Assembly (NCBI GenBank): GCA_937885815.1 | Contig: CALABM010000036.1 | Span: forward strand, 1 to 36,622 | Direction: 5' to 3' | DNA: 36,622 nucleotides | Origin: an uncultured Verrucomicrobiales bacterium | Lineage (GTDB): Bacteria > Verrucomicrobiota > Verrucomicrobiia > Verrucomicrobiales > Akkermansiaceae | Shown here: positions 6,916-15,000 of the stretch, in pieces | How positions within the stretch are numbered: position 1 is the first letter of the stretch | How the letters are laid out: each line of letters begins with the position of its first letter | Position numbers and translations under genes: made by a program | The notes under the pieces: model-generated | The model's database searches: none | Told to the model about the DNA's origin: nothing | Seen by the model: only the letters and a program-made list of their open reading frames with translations

Positions 6916-7680
6916 TTATCTGCTGCCGGGTGCGCCTGCATTAACAGCAGCTGATCGCACCGGGAACATGAGAACGTACCCCCCCTGTGCAATCACGGAA
7001 TTGGAAATGGTGGATCGCTCGCTGAAGGAGTAATAGAGGAATACAGCTTTGCCATCGGTGCCGCGGGTGAAGCGAATGGTCTCAGTCATTCGGGAAAGGC
7101 TATCCTCTTTGGATAGTGTCCATTCGGTGCCCGTTTGTGCGCCGTATACGTGATCCTCCGTGACCTGATAATCCTTAGCAACAAGTTCGCCGTTGTTGGA
7201 AATCCACACGTTGCGACCGCCGTCATATCTGAGGGCGCTTACGGTGAGCGGTGCTGTGCGGTTGGTCTGCGGGTCTGAAGTCACGGAAACAACCGTCCAA
7301 GTGTCATTTATGCTGGGGCGGAGGCCTACTCCTACCTCGCGCACAAGCTTGGTGCGGGTCTTCTTCCATTCTGCCTTGTAAGCGTCATATTCAGCGCGTG
7401 TAGGCCACAAATACTCAGAATAGGGCACGAGAACCATCGGATCGTAGTTTTCCATGAAAGCCTGCTGTTTGTCGGCAGGAAGAGTCTGAAGTCGGGGTAC
7501 AAGAGCCTGCTGCATTTGGGCAAATTCCTGTGTAAACTCAGGGGTAACAGCGTAACCTGCCGTCATGGTTCCGTTTGTGGGAAGATAACCTTGCATGGCG
7601 CCAATGTTGCCAGCTACGCAAGTTTGAGTCATTACTACCGGAGCCGTCAGAAGTGCGATAATGGGGAAAATAGCTTTCAT
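6916..7680 (-). CDS. Secreted protein, paralogue of the 5914-6783 gene
   Basis: A 254-residue exported protein starting at ATG 7680 with signal peptide MKAIFPIIALLTAPVVMTQT, cleaved near CVAG. The body shares long blocks with the neighbouring paralogue but lacks its Pro/Arg-rich extension and stops soon after the common core (MFPVRSAAVNAGAPGSR). The core alternates aromatic and Thr/Ser residues (FLYYSFSER, VWISNNGELVAKDY), suggesting a beta-sandwich-like fold. No family is recognised. An upstream in-frame ATG at 7722 would lie across the promoter -35 box, which supports 7680. Confidence 0.8.
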   Translation of the reverse strand: MKAIFPIIALLTAPVVMTQTCVAGNIGAMQGYLPTNGTMTAGYAVTPEFTQEFAQMQQALVPRLQTLPADKQQAFMENYDPMVLVPYSEYLWPTRAEYDAYKAEWKKTRTKLVREVGVGLRPSINDTWTVVSVTSDPQTNRTAPLTVSALRYDGGRNVWISNNGELVAKDYQVTEDHVYGAQTGTEWTLSKEDSLSRMTETIRFTRGTDGKAVFLYYSFSERSTISNSVIAQGGYVLMFPVRSAAVNAGAPGSR

Positions 7681-7693
7681 ATTTACGCCTGTT

Positions 7694-7722
7694 ACTCTAT
7701 CACTGTTTTTTTTACTTGGCAA
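7694..7722 (-). promoter_or_regulatory. Promoter of the second paralogue
   Basis: Minus-strand TTGCCA (7717-7722), 17 bp, TAGAGT (7694-7699) with an extended TGA. The leader is about 6 nt. Its -35 shares five bases with the -35 of the divergent lipoprotein promoter. Confidence 0.65.
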
Positions 7723-7744
7723 GCATGAAATTTCGTGATACTGT
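7716..7744 (+). promoter_or_regulatory. Promoter of the BamE-like lipoprotein gene
   Basis: Plus-strand TTGGCA (7716-7721), 17 bp, TACTGT (7739-7744) with an extended TGA. The -10 ends 9 nt before ATG 7754, leaving at most a 2-3 nt leader. Confidence 0.5.
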
Positions 7745-7753
7745 CATGAACGT

Positions 7754-8227
7754 ATGAAAGAGGAGCTTAAAAGAATGCGGGCGCTGCTCATTGTAGGTGT
7801 GGTACTTGCTGTGCAGTTGGTTTCGTGCCAGTCACCTACGCCTGCGAGCCGAATTTCGGAAAATCCGGCTATGTTTACCAGTTTACCTGTTGAGCAGCAG
7901 CCTCTCGTGCGACAGGGGCGCTTGTGCGAAGGGATGAGGCAGGATGCTGTTTTTTTAGCATGGGGTAAACCAAATGGGCCTGTGGTGGAGTCTCAGCAAA
8001 ATGGCCGCAAGGTCACTCGCTGGGTGTATAATGGCTATGAGCCTGTCACTGTTATGAATGCAGGCGTTTATCCTTATTGTGGGCCGTATGGGTGGTATCC
8101 TTGTGTTTCCCCCTCCATCAGCACGGCTTACGTGCCCCGTAATGTTGCATGGGTGGAGTTTGTGAATGGGAAGGTGACTGCGTGGTCTCGCTTGAGTGAC
8201 TCAACGAACGGAGCTCTTACCGAATGA
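7754..8227 (+). CDS. BamE/SmpA-like lipoprotein, 157 aa
   Basis: A lipoprotein: a basic N-terminus, hydrophobic stretch and lipobox LVSC (residues 22-25) with Cys25 as the lipidated residue. The segment LCEGMRQDAVFLAWGKPN (about 57-74) matches the G-M-x-x-x-x-V..-x-G-x-P helix-turn typical of BamE/SmpA-OmlA domains, which help assemble outer-membrane proteins. It ends with VAWVEFVNGKVTAWSRL, the usual final strand of that fold. A role at the outer membrane is inferred. galM begins 4 nt after its stop, so the two form one transcript. The -10 box lies 9 nt from the start. Confidence 0.7.
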   Translation: MKEELKRMRALLIVGVVLAVQLVSCQSPTPASRISENPAMFTSLPVEQQPLVRQGRLCEGMRQDAVFLAWGKPNGPVVESQQNGRKVTRWVYNGYEPVTVMNAGVYPYCGPYGWYPCVSPSISTAYVPRNVAWVEFVNGKVTAWSRLSDSTNGALTE

Positions 8228-8231
8228 TTTT

Positions 8232-9176
8232 ATGCCAATGACAGAATGTAATAATAGTAGAAATGAGGAGTTTTATACTCTGAATTCCGGGAAACTCAGC
8301 GTGTGTATCTCTAATATAGGTGCGCGTTTGCTTAGTTTTGTATATGATGGAGTGGATATGTTGTATGGCCCCAAAAACGCGGAGGAATTGCGTGCAGATA
8401 CTTGTTATTGCGGTGCAATTTGCGGGCGAGTGGCAAACCGAATTGCCGGTGGGCAGTTTGAGCTTGATGGCCGTAGTTACACATTGGCTGTGAATAACGG
8501 GTCAAACCATCTTCATGGCGGTCTAGTTGGTTTTTCGGACCTTCCATGGAAGGTGGAGGATGTATCTGAAACTCGCCTTGTGCTCTCTCTCGTGTCCCCT
8601 GATGGAGATGAGGGGTATCCCGGCTGTGTGGTGGTACAGGCCACGTATACTCTGGAAGGACAGACTCTTACTCTGGAGATGACGGCTACGACAGATGCCC
8701 CGACTCTCTTGAATCTCACCAACCACGCATACTGGAATCTTGACGGTTGTGGTACGATGGATAATCACCTCCTGCAGGTACATGCTTCAGCGTACACTCC
8801 CATGGTGGCAAATATACCGACTGGAGCCATTTTGCCGGTGAGTGGTACCCTGTATGACTTGACGACTCCTGCAGTGCTGGGTGAGCGGAATGCTTCCAAT
8901 GCTATTGCGGGCGGGTATGATGACAACTACGTGCTTCCCACGGCTCCCGGTGTAAATGAGGCTGCGGTGCTGACAAATGGCAAGTACACACTGCGTCTCT
9001 CTACGAATGCTCCGGGGCTCCAAGTGTATACCGGTGATTATCTGCCGCTGAAGCGCGGTGGCGTGGCACTTGAGGCTCAGAATTATCCGGATTCTCCTCA
9101 TCAGCCTCACTTCCCGACCATCGAGCTGCGCCCCGGTCAGACATATCAGCGCACGATTGTCTGGACGATTGAGTAA
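8232..9176 (+). CDS. galM: Aldose 1-epimerase (mutarotase)
   Basis: GalM interconverts alpha and beta anomers of galactose or glucose in the cytosol, feeding the Leloir pathway. The 314-residue protein carries GRVANRI (about 65-71), NHLHGG (92-97, with the substrate-binding His), NHAYWNL (164-170, catalytic acid His165), GYDDNYVL and VALEAQNYPDSPHQPHFP (catalytic base Glu281). ATG 8232 was chosen because an upstream in-frame ATG at 8196 would overlap the lipoprotein by 32 nt, and homologues start near here. An SDR epimerase lies elsewhere in the window but is not adjacent. Confidence 0.93.
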   Translation: MPMTECNNSRNEEFYTLNSGKLSVCISNIGARLLSFVYDGVDMLYGPKNAEELRADTCYCGAICGRVANRIAGGQFELDGRSYTLAVNNGSNHLHGGLVGFSDLPWKVEDVSETRLVLSLVSPDGDEGYPGCVVVQATYTLEGQTLTLEMTATTDAPTLLNLTNHAYWNLDGCGTMDNHLLQVHASAYTPMVANIPTGAILPVSGTLYDLTTPAVLGERNASNAIAGGYDDNYVLPTAPGVNEAAVLTNGKYTLRLSTNAPGLQVYTGDYLPLKRGGVALEAQNYPDSPHQPHFPTIELRPGQTYQRTIVWTIE

Positions 9177-9202
9177 TCATTTGTAGGTATATTAAAAATA
9201 AC

Positions 9203-9236
9203 AAACGGCAGAGACCTGAACAGGGCTCTGCCGTTT
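9203..9236. terminator. Bidirectional terminator between galM and the HAD gene
   Basis: An 11-bp stem (AAACGGCAGAG / CTCTGCCGTTT) between convergent genes. T-rich flanks on both strands (TTTCTCATTTT on plus, TTTGTTATTTTT on minus) allow it to serve both. Confidence 0.85.
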
Positions 9237-9254
9237 CTCATTTTGTAAAAGTTT

Positions 9255-10106
9255 TTAGCGAATGGTGGAGCGCATGCCGTGCATGATATTGTCAGCCATG
9301 TTGCGAACGGTTTCCTCAAGAATGTTGCTCAGGTGGCTTCCGGGGCGGTAGTCTGCCGGGGCGAAGAAATCCACGCGGTGCTGGTCCGTTTTCAGGTTAT
9401 AACACTTGCGGAAACTGGAGCGTGAGCTGTCATCCGGGTTATACACCGCAACGCTTAACCCGCCTTGTTGGCGCATTACAGTGAAGCAGGGAACGTCCGT
9501 GGGGCCATCGCCCAGGTAAATCATGTGTTTGAAGGGTACGGGGCGCAGAGCGCTGTCCATGTGGTCATTCACATCCTCAGTGTATTTGATGAGTCCTTTG
9601 TTGATGCGGAAAAGGTACTGCGTCTTGGTGGTATGAGAAATGACTCGTTTGGGGAAGCCTATGCAGCCATTGCTTTCACTGAACTCGCAGGCGAAAACTT
9701 CCTTCATGTACGGGCGGATGACGGAGCCATCAATGATGGATTTGATACCACTGGAGATAATGTAGAATTCCACATGGATGCCAGCGAACCGATGTTCCGG
9801 GGTGAGAGCTCTTTCCTCAAACGTCTCGAAGAATTCCGGTATGCCGCGGAAAAAGGTAAGCTTTTGTCCCAGCTGTTTAAGTGTTTCGTTGCTGACGCCA
9901 TCAATGCTCAGCGTGTCCAGCAGCTCTTTGAGATAGCTGAGCTCGCCGTCCCACCCTTCTTCTCGGCTCCGCTCATTACATCTTCTCCAGAAAAGCTCAG
10001 CATTAATGCCGAATTCAGGGAAGATAGTATCCTCCTGCATGTTATGAGGACTGAGCGTATGGTCAAAGTCAAAAATGAGCGCAATCGTGTTTTGCGGGAC
10101 GGACAT
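9255..10106 (-). CDS. HAD-family phosphatase
   Basis: Haloacid dehalogenase superfamily hydrolase, 283 residues, resembling phosphoserine-phosphatase-type enzymes. Motif I is IFDFDHTLSP with nucleophile Asp13 and acid/base Asp15. Motif II is YIISSG (115-120), motif III is likely Lys161, and motif IV is LGDGPTDVP (198-206). The 90-residue stretch between motifs I and II is a helical cap (type C1). The physiological substrate cannot be read from the sequence. It starts 14 nt after birA ends, so the pair is probably one transcript from the birA promoter. It ends at a shared terminator with galM. Confidence 0.88.
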   Translation of the reverse strand: MSVPQNTIALIFDFDHTLSPHNMQEDTIFPEFGINAELFWRRCNERSREEGWDGELSYLKELLDTLSIDGVSNETLKQLGQKLTFFRGIPEFFETFEERALTPEHRFAGIHVEFYIISSGIKSIIDGSVIRPYMKEVFACEFSESNGCIGFPKRVISHTTKTQYLFRINKGLIKYTEDVNDHMDSALRPVPFKHMIYLGDGPTDVPCFTVMRQQGGLSVAVYNPDDSSRSSFRKCYNLKTDQHRVDFFAPADYRPGSHLSNILEETVRNMADNIMHGMRSTIR

Positions 10107-10120
10107 GGCAGTTTTGTGCG

Positions 10121-10846
10121 TCAGATGAGTTCTTTCAGGCGATTTACAGTAATGCCGGGCACTGTGATGCTTGTGCCGTCCGCCGTACGCAGGATGGGGG
10201 AGCCATCATGCTCTACTCCGATGAAGTGACCGCGAATACGCTCTGTGTCTGTAATAGCAACTACGGGGCGAGAACCGGCCCATGCATCATCCAAATCATC
10301 GCGCAGTGCTTCCAAGCCGTGCTCAACAAAGCGATTGAACGTAGCTTCAAGTGCATCGCCGATAAGGGTGCGCAGTTTGGCTGTCTTAGGGCAGGCATAG
10401 AGCAAATCCTGCAAGCGTGTGGGGCGGTCTGTTGTAGTGCGTACGATGCTTTCAATATCGTTGGAAACATTGAGCCCTATGCCAATGGAGGCCATCGTGG
10501 AGGATGGACGCTCCACAAGGATGCCGGCCAGCTTATCCCGACCAACTAATACATCATTCGGCCAGCGCAGGCGGAGGCCTTTAATGTTATATGCATCAAG
10601 AGCTTTAATGATAGCCACGCCGGCCACCAGCGGCAGCAGCCCCCAGTGGCGGTTTACGCGGGGATCCAGAGGAAGGTTGTATGTGGCCCAGAGTCCGCCC
10701 GGTTCTCCGAACCAAGTGCGGTTAAAGCGCCCACGGCCTTTAAGCTGGCGTTCTGCGCTCACGACTGTCCACGGCTTCTCCTTACGGGCCTCATTAAAAG
10801 TAGACTCGCATTCCTTTAACTCGATGACATTCCATTTCGTGCTCAC
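10121..10846 (-). CDS. birA: Biotin-[acetyl-CoA-carboxylase] ligase (no DNA-binding domain)
   Basis: BirA activates biotin with ATP and attaches it to the biotin carrier lysine of acetyl-CoA carboxylase and similar enzymes. The 241-residue protein has GRGRFNRTW (37-45, nucleotide loop), RWPND (94-98), KLAGILVE (105-112) and GIGLNV (122-127). It begins directly with the catalytic domain and lacks the N-terminal winged helix of E. coli BirA, so it should not act as a repressor. The start is GTG 10846, whose -10 box ends 7 nt upstream, predicting a leaderless mRNA. The GNAT gene diverges from the same intergenic region. Confidence 0.93.
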   Translation of the reverse strand: MSTKWNVIELKECESTFNEARKEKPWTVVSAERQLKGRGRFNRTWFGEPGGLWATYNLPLDPRVNRHWGLLPLVAGVAIIKALDAYNIKGLRLRWPNDVLVGRDKLAGILVERPSSTMASIGIGLNVSNDIESIVRTTTDRPTRLQDLLYACPKTAKLRTLIGDALEATFNRFVEHGLEALRDDLDDAWAGSRPVVAITDTERIRGHFIGVEHDGSPILRTADGTSITVPGITVNRLKELI

Positions 10847-10853
10847 GTACTCT

Positions 10854-10882
10854 ATATTAGCGCAGGTCGGGCCTGACGTCCA
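10854..10882 (-). promoter_or_regulatory. birA promoter
   Basis: Minus-strand TGGACG (10877-10882), 17 bp, TAATAT (10854-10859). The -10 ends 7 nt before GTG 10846. Confidence 0.45.
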
Positions 10883-10922
10883 CTAAATAATGAAAAATCA
10901 GAGTTAAATACGTAAAAAATTC

Positions 10923-10951
10923 TTGTCTTACCTGAATACGAAAGGTAACAT
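10923..10951 (+). promoter_or_regulatory. Promoter of the GNAT acetyltransferase gene
   Basis: TTGTCT (10923-10928), 17 bp, TAACAT (10946-10951). The -10 ends 6 nt before GTG 10958, so the transcript should begin at or next to the start codon. Confidence 0.55.
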
Positions 10952-10957
10952 GCAGAC

Positions 10958-11488
10958 GTGTGGCAGTTCGATAGGGTGACAGAGGTGGAAAAGAGGGATG
11001 AACTCTGGGCTCTTTACGAAAGTTCATTTCCTCGCTGCGAGCGGCGCAGCTTTGCCCAGCATGTTCGCGCCATGCTGGAGCAGCCATCGTTTGCCTGTGT
11101 GAAAGTATGCGTGTCTGAACGCGTGGCCGGATTGGTGTTTTTCTGGGAGATGGAACATTGCCTCTTTTTAGAACATCTGGCCATAGCTCCGGAATATAGG
11201 CGGCAGGGTGGAGGGCGCATGGCTTTGAAGTGGCTCCAAGGGAAGGGGCTCCCAATTGTGCTGGAGATTGAGCCGCCTGCAGATGAGCGAACATGCGGAC
11301 GCTTGAAGTTCTATGAAAGCTGTGGCTTTATCCGGCTTCCTTATCCTCATGTACAGGCGGCATTCCATGCGGACACGCATTCTGTTCCGCTTGGCTTGCT
11401 GAGCTGGCCACATGCGCTGAGTTCATCGGAGGTGGAGAAGTTTGAGCGCATTCTTCGAGAGCAGGTGATGACATATACGGATGCGTAG
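10958..11488 (+). CDS. GNAT-family N-acetyltransferase
   Basis: A GCN5-related acetyltransferase of 176 residues that would transfer acetyl from acetyl-CoA to an amine. Motif A is clear: LEHLAIAPEYRRQGGGRMAL, the strand plus R/Q-x-x-G-x-G/A pyrophosphate loop. It is followed by KFYESCGF, the typical C-terminal strand-helix. The substrate is unknown. The start is GTG 10958. The nearby ATG 10950 is in another frame with a short stop. The promoter -10 lies 6 nt upstream, consistent with leaderless initiation. The repeat-protein gene begins about 20 nt after its stop and may be co-transcribed. Confidence 0.85.
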   Translation: MWQFDRVTEVEKRDELWALYESSFPRCERRSFAQHVRAMLEQPSFACVKVCVSERVAGLVFFWEMEHCLFLEHLAIAPEYRRQGGGRMALKWLQGKGLPIVLEIEPPADERTCGRLKFYESCGFIRLPYPHVQAAFHADTHSVPLGLLSWPHALSSSEVEKFERILREQVMTYTDA

Positions 11489-11508
11489 CCGGCTAGCTGT
11501 TATCGCAC

Positions 11509-12732
11509 ATGAGGGGCGGTGGCGGTGTCGGTTTCTGCATGGGTGATTTATGGCATCGGGTAACAGGCTCCATCCGGAGCATTTTATCATATACATGGCA
11601 GTACATGGGGACGATTTCTGCCATGGGGCTATTTCTGGGTGTTCTAGGAATGGGAGTTTATCATGTTCTTACTCCGGTAGAGAGTGCATTGACGTATAAG
11701 TACTTTAATGGAGTGTATAATCCTGCTGAGGCTCAGCTGCCGCGCGGGCTGGGTGAGATTGTATCTGGCGGAGAAAATGGGGCGTGTCTTGTGTTTGAAT
11801 ATGAACGAGATGGCCGCCTGAAGCGCTTTTTTCATGTGGACAATCGTGGAGAGCTTTCTCGCATGTCCGGCAGCAAAGTGGCAGAGCAGCGCATGGAGTA
11901 TGATGCCGCCGGGCGATTAGTTGCGCGCCGGAATTATGATGCTGATGGGAATCTCGCGCCAGATGCTGCTGGCGTGGCAGTGCGTGAGTTTTCTTACAAT
12001 GAGCAGGGGCAACTTACCGGGCGAGCATTTCGTGATGCTGCCGGGCGCAAAATTGTGCCTCGGATGCCCGGTTTTGCAGAAGAACGCATTAGCTATGATT
12101 CAGAGGGACGCCCGGTGATGATACAATACCTCGATGGTGAAGGAAAAGAGATGGTAAATGCCAGAGGTGAAAGCTGCATTACTTTTACTTATGATGATTC
12201 GCGCCAAGAGATGCTCCGTACGAATACGGTGAACGGGGTAGTGGCGGATAATGCTGCAGGTGTGGCGCAGGAGCGAATCTGCTTCACCCGCAATGGCCTG
12301 ACTACACATACATCTTGGAAAAATGCAGCAGGTGAGCCTGTTCAACACTTGTGCCACGGGGCATTATCCGTGCTGAAAGAGAGCAGGCCAGATGAGAAAC
12401 TGGTGCGCACGCGGTACTGTGGTGAAAACGGTGTGATGCGTGAGGGCGCACGAGTATGGGCTGAGCACTTGGTTCGCTCCACGCCTCATGGTCAGGTTGA
12501 GTGGGAGTGTTATAACGCTGCGGATGGTCTCCCGTGTGATAATCCGGCTTGTGGATATGCGGAGCGCGTATGTGAATATGCTGCGGATGGTTCGTTGCTG
12601 CGTGAGTACTTCTGGGACGCTCTGGGAAATCCTGCCGATTGTTACGAGAAACGTCATTCCGGAGATGGTTCGGCTCGTCACGTGCTTTCTTTGAACTCGG
12701 ATGGTTCCACCTCTCTTACGCGCGAGGAATGA
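11509..12732 (+). CDS. Membrane-anchored YD/RHS-like repeat protein, 407 aa
   Basis: An N-terminal membrane helix (about residues 34-55, SAMGLFLGVLGMGVYHVL) is followed by about 340 residues of degenerate repeats of about 40 residues. Their pattern is Y-D-x-x-G-R-L...Y-D-x-D-G-N...G-x-A-x-x-x-x-x-Y, for example YDAAGRLVARRNYDADGN, YNEQGQLTGRAF, YDSEGRPVMIQYLDGEGKE and YAADGSLLREYFWDALGNP. This resembles the YD repeats of RHS proteins, which form beta shells, but no toxin or RHS core motif follows. The repeats probably face the periplasm. ATG 11539 is an alternative start that still keeps the helix. A terminator follows directly. Confidence 0.75.
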   Translation: MRGGGGVGFCMGDLWHRVTGSIRSILSYTWQYMGTISAMGLFLGVLGMGVYHVLTPVESALTYKYFNGVYNPAEAQLPRGLGEIVSGGENGACLVFEYERDGRLKRFFHVDNRGELSRMSGSKVAEQRMEYDAAGRLVARRNYDADGNLAPDAAGVAVREFSYNEQGQLTGRAFRDAAGRKIVPRMPGFAEERISYDSEGRPVMIQYLDGEGKEMVNARGESCITFTYDDSRQEMLRTNTVNGVVADNAAGVAQERICFTRNGLTTHTSWKNAAGEPVQHLCHGALSVLKESRPDEKLVRTRYCGENGVMREGARVWAEHLVRSTPHGQVEWECYNAADGLPCDNPACGYAERVCEYAADGSLLREYFWDALGNPADCYEKRHSGDGSARHVLSLNSDGSTSLTREE

Positions 12733-12735
12733 AAA

Positions 12736-12764
12736 ACACCCCGCGAGCTTGCGCTGCGGGGTGT
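12736..12764. terminator. Terminator between convergent genes
   Basis: A 9-bp GC-rich stem (ACACCCCGC / GCGGGGTGT). On the minus strand it is followed by TTTTTC, so it best serves the TPR gene. It begins 4 nt after the plus-strand stop. Confidence 0.8.
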
Positions 12765-12791
12765 CTGAAAATATGCGGTAAGAGCAGGGCT

Positions 12792-14162
12792 TTACGAATA
12801 GGCGGATTCCACCTTCTGGGCCACATCGCGGTAGCCGTAGTCCACTTCGTAAATGACCTTGAAGCTCTCGAGTGCCTTGGCCATGTTGCCACTCTTCTCG
12901 TACAGGCAGCCAATCATGTAGAGAATCTCCTTCTTGGTCTCGTCCATAGTGAGAATCTCCTTATCGGCATCTTCAAGCTGTCGGATAGCCATATCCGTCA
13001 TGTTCTTGGAGGCGTAGCATTTGCCGAGCATGAGCATGGCTTTGATGCGCAGGTTCGGGTTCGTACGGGCACGCTGGAGCGGGGGAATAGCCTCGGTGTA
13101 CATCTCGGCATCAAAGAGAGCCTGACCGTACTTGAACTGAAGCTGGGCGTCTGTCGGGTTGGCTTCCACGCGGGCAGCGGCGTCTGCAACGGCGCTCTCG
13201 GCGATTTCCTTCTTACGGGCAGCGAGAGTGGCTTTTGCCTCCTCGTTCTCAGGATCAGCGGCCAGCACCTGCTCGTAGTAGTCGATTTCAGCCCTCATGG
13301 CCTTCTCGCGCATTTCCATTGCCTTGTCGTTAATGGAAAGGTCAGCGCCGCCACTGAGCTCGTAGGCGTAGGCGTAGAAGGAGTAGGAGTTGGCGTAGTC
13401 CTCCATCTGTTCGTAGATGGAAGCGATGTCGCGCACAATCTGAAGATTGGTATTGTCTGCGGCGTACTGCTCGGAAAGCTGAGCAAGGCGCTGCTCCATT
13501 TCTGCTCGGGTAAGGCCCATCTTATCAGCGCTTTCCAAATCGGTAGTAGCGCTCTTGTTCTTCATCTTGGTGCGGAAGTCACCCTTGCCTTCCCAGTTGC
13601 CCTGCTTCATGGTAGCGCGGGCGGCGCAGTCCTTCTCACCGCGCTGAGCGATAGCGTCTGTGCGGTCGATGTTGAGGATGCGACGGTATGTCTCAGCGGC
13701 CTCAGCGAAGTTTTCGTTCTTGATGTAGTGGTTGGCCAGCATGTGCATGTGCTTTTTGGGGTTCGGCTGGCCCTGACAGATGGTCTCCAGAGCGAATGCT
13801 GCCAGTTCGGGCAGGTTCAGTTCATTCGCAGCTGCGAAGAGCGCTTCATTTGCGGTGACGGAGTAGGGGTCTTTCTCCAAATCATCCTCCACGGTCACGA
13901 TGGTGGTGGCGGGATCCTTGCGGGAGCTGGTCATGCGCATGCCTCCGAAGAGAGAGGAGCGGCGACCGGCATCCGGCGTGGACTTCACTTCACAGGCGCG
14001 CAGCAATTTGCGGCCTTCCAGGAAACCGGGCTCACGCTTGATGAGTGTTTTGAGAATGCTGACGGCGTACTTGTAATTCTTGGCAGCTACGGCCTGCTGG
14101 GCCTTGAGCCAGAGCCCTGCTTCAGCCTGCGGCAACTGTCGGTCAGTGATAATGGTAATCAT
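12792..14162 (-). CDS. Tetratricopeptide-repeat protein, 456 aa
   Basis: A soluble helical protein without a signal peptide, starting at MITIITDRQ (ATG 14162). TPR-like hairpins are seen at the N-terminus (AGLWLKAQQAVAAKNYKYAVSILKTLIKREPGFLEGRKLLRA), centrally (ENFAEAAETYRRILNIDRTDAIA) and in the C-terminal third (DAQLQFKYGQALFDAEMYTEA..., RIKAMLMLGKCYASKNMTDMA..., KEILYMIGCLYEKSGNMAKALESFKVIYEVD). TPRs mediate protein-protein contacts; the partner is unknown. The charged middle (DKAMEMREKAMRAEIDYYEQVLAADPENEEA) may be coiled-coil. Longer upstream frames are rejected because they run through the promoter. Confidence 0.85.
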   Translation of the reverse strand: MITIITDRQLPQAEAGLWLKAQQAVAAKNYKYAVSILKTLIKREPGFLEGRKLLRACEVKSTPDAGRRSSLFGGMRMTSSRKDPATTIVTVEDDLEKDPYSVTANEALFAAANELNLPELAAFALETICQGQPNPKKHMHMLANHYIKNENFAEAAETYRRILNIDRTDAIAQRGEKDCAARATMKQGNWEGKGDFRTKMKNKSATTDLESADKMGLTRAEMEQRLAQLSEQYAADNTNLQIVRDIASIYEQMEDYANSYSFYAYAYELSGGADLSINDKAMEMREKAMRAEIDYYEQVLAADPENEEAKATLAARKKEIAESAVADAAARVEANPTDAQLQFKYGQALFDAEMYTEAIPPLQRARTNPNLRIKAMLMLGKCYASKNMTDMAIRQLEDADKEILTMDETKKEILYMIGCLYEKSGNMAKALESFKVIYEVDYGYRDVAQKVESAYS

Positions 14163-14230
14163 ATTCGTGTGTAAGATGTTTTCTGGGCACGGCAAACGAG
14201 AAAAGCAGCCGTACTCATGCTGTTTTGCGT

Positions 14231-14259
14231 AGACTACCATAAAATACACACGATTTCAA
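14231..14259 (-). promoter_or_regulatory. Promoter of the TPR gene
   Basis: Minus-strand TTGAAA (14254-14259), 17 bp, TAGTCT (14231-14236). It leaves a leader of about 60 nt before ATG 14162. Confidence 0.5.
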
Positions 14260-14270
14260 CCTTGTTTTTC

Positions 14271-14298
14271 TTGTTTTTTGAAAAAAATATGGCAAAAT
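14271..14298 (+). promoter_or_regulatory. Promoter of the rsuA-like gene
   Basis: TTGTTT (14271-14276), 16 bp, CAAAAT (14293-14298). The -10 ends 9 nt before ATG 14308. The T/A-rich surroundings make chance matches easier, so confidence is modest. Confidence 0.4.
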
Positions 14299-14307
14299 GA
14301 CGCAGAC

Positions 14308-15000
14308 ATGAGATTAGATGCCATACTGAGCCGCTACGGGTATTGCTCACGGCGTGAAGCTGCGCAGTGGGTGAAGCGTGGGCGAGTGACGGTGAAGGGG
14401 GCCGCAGCAAAATCTCCTTCAGTAAAAGCTGAGCCCGCGGATGTGCTGGTGGATGGTAAGCCGATACCCTTTCCCGATGGGCTTTATGTGGCTATGAATA
14501 AGCCGACCGGTTGCACATGCAGTCACCGTGAGGAAGGGGATTTGGTGTATGATTTGCTTCCCCTGCAGTGGATGAACCGCGGTGATGGTGTAAGTACTGT
14601 GGGGCGTCTGGATAAGGAAACATCCGGCCTGCTGTTGCTGACGGATGACGGCGCTTTTCTGCACGCACTCACTAGCCCTAAGAGGCACGTTCCCAAGGTG
14701 TATGAGTTTGAGTGTTCTGCTCCTATCCCTGAAGAAGCTGTGAAAATCTTCGCTTCCGGCGAGTTGATGCTCCATGGTGAAACGTCTCCCTGTCTACCGG
14801 CAGAACTGCTGATTACAGGGGAGAAAACCGGGCGGCTCACTCTGCATGAGGGGCGCTATCATCAGGTTCGCCGTATGATGGCCGCCGTAGGGGCTCCTGT
14901 GCTGGTTCTTACTCGCGTGGCCATTGGTCCGCTGCGCCTTGCGGACCTTAATTTGGCACCCGGTGAATGGTGCGCTATAGACCCGACTCTGTTCTCATGA
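14308..15000 (+). CDS. rsuA: RsuA/RluB-family rRNA pseudouridine synthase
   Basis: Converts a specific uridine of rRNA to pseudouridine. The 230-residue length matches RsuA (16S U516). An S4 RNA-binding domain spans residues 1-50 (MRLDAILSRYGYCSRREAAQ). The catalytic motif is GRLDKETSG (99-107) with nucleophile Asp102, and EGRYHQVRRM (181-190) is the conserved RNA/active-site strand. ATG 14308 was chosen because the S4 domain begins there. Its stop overlaps the start of a second pseudouridine synthase by 4 nt. Whether the target is 16S U516 or a 23S site cannot be settled from sequence. Confidence 0.88.
   Translation: MRLDAILSRYGYCSRREAAQWVKRGRVTVKGAAAKSPSVKAEPADVLVDGKPIPFPDGLYVAMNKPTGCTCSHREEGDLVYDLLPLQWMNRGDGVSTVGRLDKETSGLLLLTDDGAFLHALTSPKRHVPKVYEFECSAPIPEEAVKIFASGELMLHGETSPCLPAELLITGEKTGRLTLHEGRYHQVRRMMAAVGAPVLVLTRVAIGPLRLADLNLAPGEWCAIDPTLFS

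Noticed and set aside
12639..14174. A 511-codon open frame on the plus strand opposite the TPR gene
   Set aside because: Its product is compositionally odd (His, Val, Gly, Leu rich), has no recognisable domain, and is the mirror of the well-supported TPR coding sequence. It also starts inside the repeat-protein gene.
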